Shown here: in pieces, positions 36,411 to 46,900 of the stretch | Position numbering within the stretch: position 1 is the first letter of the stretch | Layout of the letters: each line of letters starts with the position of its first letter | Notes under the pieces: generated by a model | The model's input: the letters and a program-made list of their open reading frames with translations, nothing else | Databases searched by the model: none | Told to the model about the DNA's origin: nothing | DNA from: Pseudomonas gingeri | Lineage (GTDB): Bacteria > Pseudomonadota > Gammaproteobacteria > Pseudomonadales > Pseudomonadaceae | Direction: 5' to 3' | Length of the DNA: 64,000 nt | Assembly: GCF_013385635.1 (NCBI RefSeq) | Contig: NZ_JACAPR010000011.1 | Coordinates: forward strand, 1 to 64,000 | Translations under genes and position numbers: made by a program

Positions 36411-36608
36411 ATGGACGTTTTGCGCCTGGCGTGCTTGCCTATTCTCTGTGTGCTGCTGGTGGCGCTGTTGATCGTGCACCCGCAATGGACGCTTGCCGAA
36501 GGCCCGTTCGACTGGCTGCTGCCGATCCTGTTCACCAGCCTCCTGATTGCCGGCCCCGGGCGGCTGGCGCTTGGTGAGCGTTTCGCCGGGATCTGGCGTC
36601 ATGCCTGA
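36411..36608 (+). pseudogene. C-terminal remnant of a DoxX-like membrane protein
   Basis: About 65 codons encode two hydrophobic segments and the end pattern 'WTLAEGPFDWLLPILFTSLL' then 'AGPGRLALGERF'. This resembles the C-terminus of DoxX-family proteins (small four-helix membrane proteins). The N-terminal two helices are absent and there is no good ribosome binding site. It lies 48 nt upstream of the amidohydrolase. It could still be translated as a short membrane peptide, but a remnant is more likely. Confidence 0.45.
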
Positions 36609-36656
36609 CACCAGGGACGATCTTTTAATCATGCTCACTCTGTCGAAGGAAACGCG

Positions 36657-38495
36657 ATGAACGCCGATCTGATTCTGTTCAATGGTCAATTTCATACCGT
36701 CGACCGTGAAAAGCCCCTGGCCAGTGCCGTGGCCATCCGCGACGGGCGCTTTGTGACGGTTGGCAGCGATGCCCAGGCCATGGCCCTGCGTGGCACCGGC
36801 ACCCAGGTCATCGACCTCAAGGGCCGCTGCGTGATCCCCGGCCTTAACGACTCGCACCTGCACCTGATCCGTGGCGGCCTGAACTACAACCTCGAACTGC
36901 GCTGGGAGGGCGTGCCGTCCCTGGCCGATGCCCTGCGCATGCTCAAGGACCAGGCCGACCGTACGCCGACACCCCAGTGGGTGCGGGTAGTCGGTGGCTG
37001 GAACGAATTCCAGTTCGCCGAGAAACGCATGCCGACCCTGGCGGAACTGAACCAGGCCGCACCGGATACCCCGGTGTTCGTGCTGCACCTCTATGACCGC
37101 GCCTTGCTCAACCGTGCTGCCCTGCGGGTAGCCGGCTACACCCGCGACACGCCGAACCCACCCGGTGGCGAGATCGTCCGCGATGCCAACGGCGAACCGA
37201 CCGGCATGCTGGTGGCGCGTCCCAACGCGATGATTCTCTACTCGACCCTGGCCAAAGGACCGAAGCTGCCGCTGGAATACCAGGTCAACTCGACGCGTCA
37301 GTTCATGCGTGAACTCAACCGCCTCGGCCTGACCAGCGCCATCGATGCCGGCGGCGGTTTCCAGAACTACCCGGACGACTACGCGGTGATCGAGCAACTG
37401 GCCAGGGAGCAGCAGTTGACGGTGCGCATCGCCTACAACCTGTTCACCCAGAAACCCAAGGAAGAATTGGCCGACTTCAAGAACTGGACCGGCAGCGTCA
37501 CCCTGCGCCAGGGCGATGACTACCTGCGGCACAACGGGGCCGGGGAGATGCTGGTGTTCTCCGCCGCCGACTTCGAGGACTTCCTGGAGCCGCGTCCGGA
37601 CCTGCCGCAGACCATGGAAGCCGAGCTGGAACCGGTGGTCCGGCATCTGGTGGCGCAGCGCTGGCCGTTCCGCCTGCACGCCACCTACAACGAATCCATC
37701 AGCCGCATGCTCGATGTGTTCGAGAAGGTCAATCGCGATATCCCGTTCAATGGCCTGCCGTGGTTCTTCGACCATGCCGAGACCATCACCCCGCGGAATA
37801 TCGAGCGGGTACGAGCATTGGGCGGCGGTATCGCGATCCAGGACCGCATGGCGTTCCAGGGCGAGTACTTCGTCGAGCGCTACGGTGCCAAGGCCGCCGA
37901 AGCCACGCCGCCGATCAAGCGCATGCTCGCCGAAGGCGTGCCGGTGGGCGCGGGCACCGATGCCACGCGGGTGTCCAGCTACAATCCGTGGACCTCGCTG
38001 TACTGGATGGTCAGTGGGCGCACGGTCGGTGGCCTGGCCTTGCACGAGGAAGGCCAGTCGCGGCAGACCGCCCTGGAACTGTTTACCCATGGCAGCGCCT
38101 GGTTCTCCTCCGAACAGGGCAGCAAGGGCCAGATCAAGGTTGGCCAGCTGGCGGATCTGGCGGCCCTGAGCGCGGACTTCTTCAAGGTCGAGGAAGAGGC
38201 CATCAAGTGGATCGAGTCGGTGCTGACGGTGGTCGGCGGCAAGGTGGTCTACGCCGCCGGCGACTTCGAGAAACTCGGCCCGGCCAGCCTGCCGGTGCTG
38301 CCGGACTGGTCGCCGGTGGTCAAGGTGCCGGGGCACTGGCGTCCTGCCTCGGCGTTGCAGGCCCAGGTCCATCACTGCAGCGGTCCCTGTGCCGTGCACT
38401 CCCACAGCCATGAGCGGGCGCGCCTGTCGAATGCGCCGGTCAGCGACTTCCAGGGCTTCTGGGGGGCGTTCGGCTGTTCGTGTTTTGCCTTCTGA
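36657..38495 (+). CDS. YtcJ-like metal-dependent amidohydrolase
   Basis: A 612-aa amidohydrolase. The composite barrel opens with 'LILFNGQFHTVDREKPLASAV'-type residues, then the metal motif 'GLNDSHLHLIRGG' near residue 62. Further His residues occur in 'PFRLHATYNES' and 'WFFDHAETI', and a terminal Asp in 'PVGAGTDATRV' near 437. These are the ligands expected for the YtcJ/exoenzyme-regulatory AepA group. The substrate is unknown. The C-terminal 55 residues are unusual, with Cys and His ('VHHCSGPCAVHSHSH') that might bind a metal. It is followed after 66 nt by a YcaC-like gene, a pairing that suggests catabolism of an amide or ester. Confidence 0.86.
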   Translation: MNADLILFNGQFHTVDREKPLASAVAIRDGRFVTVGSDAQAMALRGTGTQVIDLKGRCVIPGLNDSHLHLIRGGLNYNLELRWEGVPSLADALRMLKDQADRTPTPQWVRVVGGWNEFQFAEKRMPTLAELNQAAPDTPVFVLHLYDRALLNRAALRVAGYTRDTPNPPGGEIVRDANGEPTGMLVARPNAMILYSTLAKGPKLPLEYQVNSTRQFMRELNRLGLTSAIDAGGGFQNYPDDYAVIEQLAREQQLTVRIAYNLFTQKPKEELADFKNWTGSVTLRQGDDYLRHNGAGEMLVFSAADFEDFLEPRPDLPQTMEAELEPVVRHLVAQRWPFRLHATYNESISRMLDVFEKVNRDIPFNGLPWFFDHAETITPRNIERVRALGGGIAIQDRMAFQGEYFVERYGAKAAEATPPIKRMLAEGVPVGAGTDATRVSSYNPWTSLYWMVSGRTVGGLALHEEGQSRQTALELFTHGSAWFSSEQGSKGQIKVGQLADLAALSADFFKVEEEAIKWIESVLTVVGGKVVYAAGDFEKLGPASLPVLPDWSPVVKVPGHWRPASALQAQVHHCSGPCAVHSHSHERARLSNAPVSDFQGFWGAFGCSCFAF

Positions 38496-38561
38496 TTCCC
38501 CACCGGCACCGGGCCTTGCGGTCGGCGCCCGCAGCACTCTCACGTCACCAAGGAGTTTCAC

Positions 38562-39188
38562 ATGAGCAACGTTCCCTACAAACGCCTGAACAAAGACGAC
38601 GCGGTGGTCCTGCTGGTCGACCACCAGACCGGCCTGATCTCGCTGGTGCAGGATTTCTCGCCGAACGAGTTCAAGAACAACGTCCTGGCCCTGGGCGACA
38701 TCGCCAAGTTCTTCAACCTGCCAACCATCCTCACCACCAGTTTCGACAGCGGTCCGAACGGCCCGATCGTACCGGAGCTCAAGGAGCAGTTCCCGGACGC
38801 GCCGTTCATTGCCCGCCCTGGTCAGATCAACGCCTGGGATAACGAAGATTTCGTCAAGGCGGTCAAGGCCACCGGCCGCAAGCAACTGATCATCGCCGGT
38901 GTGGTGACTGACGTGTGCGTAGCCTTCCCGACGCTGTCGGCACTGGCTGAAGGTTTTGAAGTGTTCGTGGTCACCGATTCCTCCGGCACCTTCAACACCA
39001 CTGTGCAACAAGCTGCCTGGGCGCGGATGTCGGCGGCTGGTGCCCACCTGATGAACTGGTTTGCGGTTGCCTGTGAACTGCAGGTCGACTGGCGCAACGA
39101 TATGGAAGGCCTGGCGAACCTGCTGTCGCAGCGTCTGCCCAACTACCGCAACCTGATCAACAGCTACACGGTGTTTACCGCCAAGTAA
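38562..39188 (+). CDS. ycaC: YcaC-like isochorismatase-family hydrolase
   Basis: A 208-aa cysteine hydrolase of the YcaC group. The Asp of the triad lies in 'VLLVDHQTGLI' near residue 20, the Lys region is replaced by the YcaC-type central segment, and the nucleophilic Cys is in 'IIAGVVTDVCVAFPTLSALAEGF' (split) near residue 118. A good AAGGAG lies 7-8 nt before the ATG. It is co-directional with the amidohydrolase. YcaC-type enzymes have unsettled substrates; family assignment is firm, function is not. Confidence 0.9.
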   Translation: MSNVPYKRLNKDDAVVLLVDHQTGLISLVQDFSPNEFKNNVLALGDIAKFFNLPTILTTSFDSGPNGPIVPELKEQFPDAPFIARPGQINAWDNEDFVKAVKATGRKQLIIAGVVTDVCVAFPTLSALAEGFEVFVVTDSSGTFNTTVQQAAWARMSAAGAHLMNWFAVACELQVDWRNDMEGLANLLSQRLPNYRNLINSYTVFTAK

Positions 39189-39200
39189 CTGTCACCGATC

Positions 39201-39305
39201 CTGTAGGAACTGGCTTGTGTCGGAGTGGGCTCGTCGGGAAGCCGCACCGCCGCAAAGCTTTTAGCGACCTCAAGGACGCCATCGCCGGCAAGCCGGCTCC
39301 TACAC
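39201..39305. repeat. REP palindrome pair
   Basis: CTGTAGGA at 39201 is inverted as TCCTACAC at 39298-39305. Internal GGCTTG and CAAGCCGGC halves match the REP type seen at 32525-32600. It lies between ycaC and the next LysR gene, where it may end transcription. Confidence 0.65.
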
Positions 39306-39388
39306 GGGTTGTGTGTGTCACCGATTATGGGATGTCGGGAAGGAGAAAAGCCGCTATAAAGGGGTTTGCTGTCAACCCGAGCGTGACA

Positions 39389-40285
39389 ATGAATCCTTTC
39401 GAAGACATGCGTCTGTTCTGTCAGGTCATGGATTCCGGCAGTTTCACCGCGGCCGCGGATCAACTGGGCCTGTCCAAGCAGTTTGTCAGCCGCCGGCTGA
39501 TGCAACTGGAGGAGCGCCTGGGCGTGCGCCTGCTCAATCGCTCGACCCGCCGCCTGGATGTCACGCCCCTGGGGCAGAGCTACTACGAGTCCGCCTTGCG
39601 CCTGCTCGCTGAAGTCGAGCAGGTGGAGCAGGGTATCGCCGGCCAGAACGCCGAGCCGCGCGGCACCCTTCGCCTGAGCGCGCCGCTGTCGTTTGCCCTG
39701 GCTCACCTGGGATCGCTGCTGCCGGCATTTCTCCAGCGTTACCGTGACGTCACTGTCGAGGTCGATCTCAGCGACCGTCCGGTGGACCTGCTCGGCGAGG
39801 GCTATGACCTGGCGCTGCGCATCGGCGTGCTGGAGGACTCGACCCTGATCGCCCGGCGCATCGCAACCATCGACCGGGTGTACTGTGCCAGCCCGGCCTA
39901 CCTGGCCGAACACGGCACGCCGCTCAAGCCCGACGACCTGCACGCCCATGACTGCCTGCCTTATGGTCACGGTCGCCAGGTGCAATGGCGCTTCGAGGGG
40001 CAGGGCAAGCCGCTGGTGGTCAACGTCACCGGACGCATGCGGGTCAACAATGGCGAGTTGCTCAGGGACGCCGCCATCGCCGGCATGGGCATCGCCTACC
40101 TGCCGACCTTTATCGTTGATACGGCCTTGCGCGACGGACGCCTGGCAACGGTGCTCGACCACCTGCGCCCCGAGCCGCTGCGCTTGTCGGCGGTCTATCC
40201 CCAGCACCGTCAGGCGTCGCGGCCGGTGCAGGCGTTTATCGAGTTTCTGCGCGAAAGCCTGGCGCGTGACGATGGCGGCCTCTAG
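39389..40285 (+). CDS. LysR-family transcriptional regulator
   Basis: A 298-aa LysR protein with the helix-turn-helix 'SFTAAADQLGLSKQFVSRRLMQLEERL' (in two parts) in the first 50 residues, followed by a full effector domain. The pattern 'NRSTRRLDVTPLGQSYY' belongs to the large AaeR/PtxR-like group. The ATG at 39389 begins 'MNPFEDMRLFCQVM', the expected N-terminus; a frame open to 39215 would read through the repeat. It is followed by a membrane-protein gene 101 nt away on the same strand. Target unknown. Confidence 0.9.
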   Translation: MNPFEDMRLFCQVMDSGSFTAAADQLGLSKQFVSRRLMQLEERLGVRLLNRSTRRLDVTPLGQSYYESALRLLAEVEQVEQGIAGQNAEPRGTLRLSAPLSFALAHLGSLLPAFLQRYRDVTVEVDLSDRPVDLLGEGYDLALRIGVLEDSTLIARRIATIDRVYCASPAYLAEHGTPLKPDDLHAHDCLPYGHGRQVQWRFEGQGKPLVVNVTGRMRVNNGELLRDAAIAGMGIAYLPTFIVDTALRDGRLATVLDHLRPEPLRLSAVYPQHRQASRPVQAFIEFLRESLARDDGGL

Positions 40286-40386
40286 CGCCCGGCCGGGAAA
40301 ATCGCCGCGCCTCAGTCCCGGCTAAGTTTGCCCGGGTAGTCTCCCCCCAGCGCCAGTTGCCGCGCTGCCAGGGAGATAACCTTCAC

Positions 40387-41154
40387 ATGAAGCCGCTAAC
40401 CGGAGCCGACTGGCTCAACAAAGTCCCCGAAGTGACGTTGTCGTTCTGGGTCATCAAGATCATGTCCACCACTGTCGGCGAAACCGCCGCCGACTACCTT
40501 GCCGTCGATGCCGGGCTGGGCCAGGGCCTGACCAGTATCGGCATGGCCGTGCTGCTGGCCATCGCGTTGTTCGCTCAACTCCGTACCCGCGCCTACACCC
40601 CCTGGATCTACTGGCTGAGCGTGGTGCTGGTGAGCATCGTCGGTACGCAGATCACCGATGTGCTCACCGACCAGCTGGGCATCAGTCTGTATGCCAGCAC
40701 GGCGGTGTTCAGCGTGCTGCTGGCGATCAATTTCCTGGTCTGGTTCAGGCTGGAGCGCAGCCTGTCGATTGCCGATATCGTCACCCCGCGCCGGGAGCTG
40801 TTCTATTGGGCGACGGTGCTCTGCACCTTTGCCCTGGGCACGGCGGCCGGCGACCTGGCGACCGAGGCGCTGGGCCTGGGTTTCACCCTCGGTTCGGTGA
40901 TTTTCGCCTTGCTGATCGGCGCCACATTCGCCGCCTGGCGCCTGGGCGGCAATACGGTCCTGACCTTCTGGATCGCCTACATCCTGACCCGTCCGTTCGG
41001 TGCTTCCCTGGGGGACCTGCTGACCCAGGCCAAGACCTATGGCGGCCTCGGCATGGGCGCGGCATGGACCAGCGCGATCTTCCTCAGCGTCATCCTGATG
41101 CTGGTCATCGTCGCCCAGCTCGGCGTCGGCCAGCGCAAGCCGGTTTCCGACTGA
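40387..41154 (+). CDS. COG4705-type membrane protein with internal repeats
   Basis: A 255-aa integral membrane protein with about eight hydrophobic segments. A motif of the form F-W-x(4)-T-x-G-x-(A/T)-x-x-D-x-L recurs: 'VTLSFWVIKIMSTTVGETAAD', then 'LFYWATVLCTFALGTAAGDL' and 'LTFWIAYILTRPFGASLGDLL'. This is typical of the uncharacterised COG4705 family and indicates internal duplication. It precedes a lipoprotein and a two-component system, all co-directional, so it may be part of their regulon. Transport of a small solute is plausible but unproven. Confidence 0.82.
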   Translation: MKPLTGADWLNKVPEVTLSFWVIKIMSTTVGETAADYLAVDAGLGQGLTSIGMAVLLAIALFAQLRTRAYTPWIYWLSVVLVSIVGTQITDVLTDQLGISLYASTAVFSVLLAINFLVWFRLERSLSIADIVTPRRELFYWATVLCTFALGTAAGDLATEALGLGFTLGSVIFALLIGATFAAWRLGGNTVLTFWIAYILTRPFGASLGDLLTQAKTYGGLGMGAAWTSAIFLSVILMLVIVAQLGVGQRKPVSD

Positions 41155-41197
41155 CCCCGCCTTCAACCTCACTCATTGCAATTATCAAGGAATCATC

Positions 41198-41635
41198 ATG
41201 CTGACCGTTCGTAGCACTATTCGCAAAGCCGCCATTGTCTGCGCCATCGCCTTGTTGAGCCTGGCCACCGCCTGCTCGAAATCGCCGGATAGCCCCAAGG
41301 CCGGCACGGCCAATGCACAGGCCGATTCGAGCCATGCCTCGCCCTCCAAGCTGGGCGACCTGTCGGCCTTCCAGGGCATCGCCAGCCAGGTTGCCGGGTT
41401 GGTCGAGCAGAACGACCTGGCCGGTGCAAAAACACGGATCAAGGACCTGGAGCTGGCCTGGGACTCCGCCGAAGCCGGGATCAAGCCCCGTGCCGCCAGT
41501 GACTGGCACCTGCTGGACAAGGCCATCGACAACGCCCTTGAAGCCCTGCGCGCGGGTTCGCCGAAGCAGAGCGACTGCAAGGTCGCCATGACCGATCTGC
41601 TGAAGACCTTCGCGAGCCTGCAAGGCGGCAAGTGA
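41198..41635 (+). CDS. Small lipoprotein
   Basis: A 145-aa protein with a lipoprotein signal ending 'LLSLATAC' (mature Cys near residue 26). A Ser- and Ala-rich linker follows, then a helical domain with 'LVEQNDLAGAKTRIKDLELAWDSAEAG' in two helices. AAGGA lies 6 nt before the ATG. It is 43 nt after the COG4705 gene and 128 nt before the response regulator. Similar lipoproteins occur beside COG4705 genes; the role is unknown, perhaps a sensor partner. Confidence 0.8.
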   Translation: MLTVRSTIRKAAIVCAIALLSLATACSKSPDSPKAGTANAQADSSHASPSKLGDLSAFQGIASQVAGLVEQNDLAGAKTRIKDLELAWDSAEAGIKPRAASDWHLLDKAIDNALEALRAGSPKQSDCKVAMTDLLKTFASLQGGK

Positions 41636-41763
41636 TAGCCAGCCAGCTCGACCGCCGCGTGCAGCCAGGTCAAAACGCTGCACGCGAGGGGTGACAGGTG
41701 CTTCAATAGAGGCTCGGCATCCGCGTCGCGGGTGCCGGGCCTTGCTGATTGTCGGAGAGGGAT

Positions 41764-42429
41764 ATGCGCATACTGCTGGTCGAAGATGACCCGATGATCG
41801 GGGAGGTGATCCAGGGGGCCCTGAAGGATGCCGGCTATGCCGCCGACTGGGTCAACAATGGCCTGACCGCACTGGCGACCCTGGACACCCAGCACTACGA
41901 CCTGGTGCTGCTGGACCTGGGCTTGCCCGGCAAGGATGGCCTGGCGGTGCTGGACAGCATTCGTTCCGCCGACAATGCCGTGCCGTTGCTGATCATCACC
42001 GCCCGCGACAGCCTCGATCAACGCCTGCGCGGCCTTGATGGCGGTGCCGATGATTTCCTGCTCAAGCCGTTTGAAATGGCCGAATTGCTGGCACGCATGC
42101 GTGCGGTACTGCGGCGCAAGGGCGGCAGTGCCTTGTCGCTGCTGAGCAATGGCCTGGTTACCCTGGACCTGGTGTCCAAGCAGGCCAGTACGGCGGAGCA
42201 CCCCGAGGTGCAACTGTCGAATCGCGAGTTTTCGCTGCTCCAGGCGCTGCTGATCCGTCCGGGGGCGATTCTTTCCCGTGCCGATCTCGAAGATCGTCTC
42301 TATGGCTGGGGCAACGAGGTAGAAAGCAATGCCGTGGAGTTTCTGATCCACGCGCTGCGGCGCAAGCTGGGCAGCCAGGTGATCAAGAATGTCAGGGGGA
42401 TGGGATGGATGGTTTCAAAAGGCGTCTGA
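41764..42429 (+). CDS. OmpR-family response regulator
   Basis: A 221-aa response regulator. The receiver has the acidic pair in 'LLVEDDPM', the phospho-acceptor Asp in 'LVLLDLGLPGKDG' near residue 51 and Lys in 'LLKPFEMAE'. The C-terminal winged helix includes 'LSNREFSLLQALLIRPGAIL' and ends 'VKNVRGMGWM'-like, in the QseB/PmrA group. I choose the ATG at 41764, since 'MRILLVEDD' is the natural N-terminus; 41749 is an alternative. It overlaps the kinase gene by 25 nt. Confidence 0.92.
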   Translation: MRILLVEDDPMIGEVIQGALKDAGYAADWVNNGLTALATLDTQHYDLVLLDLGLPGKDGLAVLDSIRSADNAVPLLIITARDSLDQRLRGLDGGADDFLLKPFEMAELLARMRAVLRRKGGSALSLLSNGLVTLDLVSKQASTAEHPEVQLSNREFSLLQALLIRPGAILSRADLEDRLYGWGNEVESNAVEFLIHALRRKLGSQVIKNVRGMGWMVSKGV

Positions 42430-43763
42430 GCGAGTCCGTCCAGCTCAGGCTGTCCGTCGGCCTGTCGCTGGCGATCCTGGTCGTTGCGGTGGTGGCGGGT
42501 ATTTTCGCCTTTGTCTCGGCGTTCGATGAAGCGCTGGAGTTGCAGGACAATACCCTGCGCCAGGTCGCCGTGCTGGTCGAGCGCCAGAACATGACCCTGA
42601 GTCCGTCGGCCCCCGGTATGTCGATCAGGGACGACGACGAGGAGTCGCGGGTGGTCGTCCAGTACCTGCGCGATGGGGCCCGGGCTTCGGGCAATATCGA
42701 TGACGGCGGCCCGCTGCCATTGCCGACGAGCCTGGCCGATGGCCTGGCGACCCTGACCGTCGGCGGCGAGCCGTTTCGCGTGCTGGTCAAGACCCTGGGC
42801 ACGGGCGAGCGCATCGCCGTGGCCCAGGAAACCGGTGCACGGGACAAGGATGCCCGGGAAAGTGCCTGGCGCGGCCTGCTGCCTTTTCTGATCCTGCTGC
42901 CGGTACTGTTGCTGGTGGTGGCCGACCTGGTGCGCAAGCTGTTTCGTCCGATCGCGGTCCTGGCGCAGGACATCGACCAGCGCAGCGAGCAGGACCTGCA
43001 TCCCATCGACGAACGGCACCTGCCCAGTGAAATCCGCTCCTTTGTGCTCGCCATCAATCGCCTGTTCGACCGGGTGGCCTGCTCGATGGACAGTCAGCGG
43101 CGTTTTGTCGCCGATGCCGCCCACGAACTGCGTTCACCCTTGACCGCGTTGTCGCTGCAGGCCGAGCGCCTGGCCGCCGCCGAGCTGTCGCCGGACGCCC
43201 GCGAGCGGCTGGTGCCGTTGCAGCGGGGCATCGAGCGCGGCAAGAGCCTTATCGATCAGTTGCTGGCGCTGGCCACGGCGCAATCGACGTCTACAACCCC
43301 CGCCGCGCCGATCTCCGTGCATGGCATCTACCGCCGCGTGCTGGAAGACCTGCTGCCACTGGCCGAACTCAAGCAGATCGATGTCGGCGTGGAAGGCGAG
43401 CAGGACATGCGGGTGTCGCTCAACGAGATCGACCTGTTGGCCCTGGTCAGGAACCTGGTGGACAACGCCATCCGCTATACCCCGCAAGGCGGGCGGGTGG
43501 ACCTGTCGGTGAGCGCGGAGCAGGGCGGCGTGCTGTTGCAGGTCCGGGACAACGGCCCGGGGATTGCCATCGAGGAGCGCGAGCGGGTGTTCGACCCGTT
43601 CTACCGCAGCCTGGGCAATACCGAGGTCGGCTCGGGGCTCGGGCTGTCGATCATCAAGGCCATTGCCGAGCGCACCGGCGCGCGTATCCGCCTGGGGTAC
43701 AGCGATGAAGTACGGCAGCGCGGCCTGAGCGTTTCGGTCTGGTTACCGGCGGCCGTGGGCTGA
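42405..43763 (+). CDS. Sensor histidine kinase
   Basis: A 452-aa membrane kinase. Hydrophobic segments near residues 17-40 and 163-183 flank a periplasmic loop of about 125 residues. HAMP-like and dimerisation regions follow, with the phospho-His in 'DAAHELRSPLTAL' near 236. The ATPase has the N box 'NLVDNAIRYTP', G1 'VRDNGPGI' and G2 'GSGLGLSIIKAI'. It partners the overlapping response regulator. The signal sensed is unknown; the acidic 'RDDDEES' loop could bind cations. Confidence 0.92.
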   Translation: MDGFKRRLSESVQLRLSVGLSLAILVVAVVAGIFAFVSAFDEALELQDNTLRQVAVLVERQNMTLSPSAPGMSIRDDDEESRVVVQYLRDGARASGNIDDGGPLPLPTSLADGLATLTVGGEPFRVLVKTLGTGERIAVAQETGARDKDARESAWRGLLPFLILLPVLLLVVADLVRKLFRPIAVLAQDIDQRSEQDLHPIDERHLPSEIRSFVLAINRLFDRVACSMDSQRRFVADAAHELRSPLTALSLQAERLAAAELSPDARERLVPLQRGIERGKSLIDQLLALATAQSTSTTPAAPISVHGIYRRVLEDLLPLAELKQIDVGVEGEQDMRVSLNEIDLLALVRNLVDNAIRYTPQGGRVDLSVSAEQGGVLLQVRDNGPGIAIEERERVFDPFYRSLGNTEVGSGLGLSIIKAIAERTGARIRLGYSDEVRQRGLSVSVWLPAAVG

Positions 43764-43913
43764 GGCGTGCCTATCGCACCGTGCTGACCCCTGCGAAAGT
43801 GCTGGTGAGTTCCTGCGTGAGCGACTGGACCTCCGTGAAGGTGGCCTGTAACAATTGCGCAAACAGGAAATACCCTGACGTTTATCGATTCAAGGTTGAA
43901 GGTGCATTGCATA

Positions 43914-46900
43914 ATGGATGATTACAACGATAGGGGGGCTCAGGGGAGCGATGGCAATCCGGCTTTTCATGGCTTCATCTATCAGAAAAAAGTCACCGTA
44001 TGGATCGCGTTGCAACTACTGTTGAATCGTGTCGATGGCTGCAACGAAATCATCGTTGAGCCAGTCTCGCAGGAAGACGTCGAGGCTTGCATCGATGACG
44101 AGGAATCGACAGTCAGCATTGGTGGCGTCCATAAGCTACTGATTCAGATAAAAAACCGCGGAAAGGGCTATTGGACGGCCAGCGCGTTTTCGGAACTGGT
44201 CAAGGACCGGGTTGCACGAAGTGCTTCGGGGCCAGGTACCAGGCCCAGGGGAAAGGCACTGCTGCTGGAGGATCCCTCCCGGCGTTATATTTTTATTACC
44301 AATTGCAGTGTCGCTGGGGAACTGGCGGCAGCCGAGCTTAAAAATGTCGATGAGGCACTGGACCCTTCGTTCCTCCCTCCAAAACTGACAGAGATAGAGG
44401 CCGAACAACAGGCGCTGACCGGTCGTTGGGGGCTTATCCAGAATCTGACTGAAAATGACCTGCAGGCACGTATCCATGACTTGCTTGAATCCAGGGGCAA
44501 GGTACCGATTTCGAACCTGCCGGCGGCGATAGATAAGTTGGAGCGCTTGGTCGAACTGCGTATGGCGGGGCTGGTGGAGCCCCTGACGCGTGATCATGTT
44601 CGGGATGTCATCACCACTGAAGGCGGGGGAGCGGTACGCGACCAGGAGTTGCGCGAGTTCATCGCACCGCCTGCCTTGGCACGAGCAGAGTCGCTGTTGG
44701 ACACGTTGCATGCGGTGATGCTGATCGGACCGCCAGGCTACGGCAAATCGTTGATTGCCAAAAACATGGTTCATGCCCTGCGTGAAAGACAGCGACCCTA
44801 TGAGGTTGTGAGGGAGTCGGCAGGGCTTGCCGCAATTGAGCGCTATCTGGCGCAGAGGGGCTTGTATGTCTTTCATCTCGACGACCCCTGGGGGCAATCG
44901 AAGCTTGAAGCCGATGCGGACAAATGGGTTATTCAACTCCCTCGGTTGCTGGCGCGTGCCTCTGCCGACAAGCTGTTCATCATCACTTCGCGTACCGATA
45001 TTCTTCGTCAGAGTCGGGTCGGGGAGGATGAAGAACCGTGGCGTTCGCTGACCTGCGAAGTATCGGATAGCGATTATGGCGATGACGTCAAATGGAACAT
45101 CCTGGAAAAGAAGCTTGAGCAAGCCCAGGCATGGATGCTGCCGTTCGCCGAGCGGTATCGTTCCGGGCTGCTCCAGGTCCTGCAAAGTCCCCTGGCAATC
45201 GATCGCTTCTGCAAAGGCTTGCTGGCTTGCGGGGACGAGTCGGTTGCATTGATCGAACAACTGGTCGATCAGGCACAGGTTTCCAGCATTCGCCAGATTG
45301 TCCGTCAGCAAGTTCTGGGATGGCCGGAACGCGGCGTGGAGTGCGCTACGGTGATCTGGGCGATGATTCGCCGGAACCAACGTATTTCATTTGAGGGGTT
45401 GAGTACGATCCGGCGTGCCCTGGATGACCTCAGTCCGCCGCTTTCCATTGATCTCGAGCGCTTCGTACAGCATTTCCTGATCTCCACACTGGACGAGGAT
45501 GAGAAAGAGGAGATCGGTGCCCACGGTAAGGTCATTGAGGCCTTTGAGGAAGTGATTACCGACAGTCCCGCTGTATTGGAACGGACCTTGGGCCGGTGCG
45601 TGGAGGCCCTGTATGCGCAGTGGTGCGATGACCCCGCCTGTCTCAACGCCTTGATAAATCTGCTTGAAGCAATCAGCAGTCTGTGGCCCCAAAAGCTTCG
45701 CCTGAATCGTGTTCAGCAGGACAAGGTCGATGAGTTCCTGCGCAAGTGCATTGCTACCACCGATGATTTTCAGTTCGATTACTATTTTGACCGGATCATC
45801 AGATGGGGCTCGGAGCGTTGCGCCATTGCCCGGTTCTTACGCGATTTGACAGCATTCAAGCCGGTGGCATCCGGGCGAGAGGTGAAGTACTGGAGTGCGC
45901 CGGCGCTGAGTCCGGAGTTCAGGCGGGTATTGGAAAGAGATCCATTGATACCGCGGCTCTTGAGTTCATGGATACGTTATCGATTTATCGATGGCGACAT
46001 TGTCTATGACGGTCCGCAGCTTTTTACCTGGCTCACCGGGTTGGGCGGGGACCTTGGGGAGGCTTGGGCACAATCCTGTAATTGGGCGGCCCCGGCAGGT
46101 CGCAACCAACCTAATACACTGGCGCTTTTCCAGTGCGCGGCGCTGGCCGGTGCTTTTCATTACGATGATGAGATGTTCAGTCTGATTGAGGGTATCGAGG
46201 ACGGGCTACGTGAACACCGGTACGAGGTGGGTGACTACCAGGAGCAGAGTTTCCAGGGCATTGACGATGCGTCGATTGAGCTTCTGTTCAAGAACATGCT
46301 GGATGATGATCAGGAACTGATTCATCGTCTTACCATGGCTTACGTCCAGATGCGCCGCCGGAATGACGGGTATCAATGGATTGAGGGCCACCCACGCCAT
46401 GATCTGATTCTCCCCGCCTGGTCGATGACCCTGGATGAGCAATCCTCGCAGGTGTCTGCCTTGGAGAGGGAGAGCCTTGAGCTGCTCAAACGTGCCTATG
46501 ATCAGTCCCTGATCCTGGCGGATCATGATCTCGAAGGTATTTGCGAAGACCTGGATATCCCCGATATCGATGATTTCCTCCAGCTTGAGCCGATGAAAAT
46601 TGTTGAAGAACTGCTGAGCTTGGAGACACAGCGCAATGGCGATCCCCATGAGCTGATCGAGCAAATGTACTACCTGGAAAACCTTGCAGTCGCCAAGGCC
46701 TTGAGAGAGGCCGTCGGGCGTATGGATGCCGTGAGTGTGCGCAAGCATCTTCCGAGCCTCATGGAGCATGATCATGCCGATGTACGCAGGCATGCCGTGA
46801 GTTTTTTTGCCGGCCTGGTCGAGCCCCTGGGGTTGAACAGATATTGGCTCTACAACGGTGCCAGCGATAAAAGCGCGCACGTTCGTCTGGAGTTGGCGAA

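Noticed and set aside
36246..39047. Open frame of over 900 codons on the minus strand
   Set aside because: It lies opposite the amidohydrolase and ycaC genes and has the low-complexity, Arg/Gly/Gln-rich composition of an antisense shadow in GC-rich DNA.
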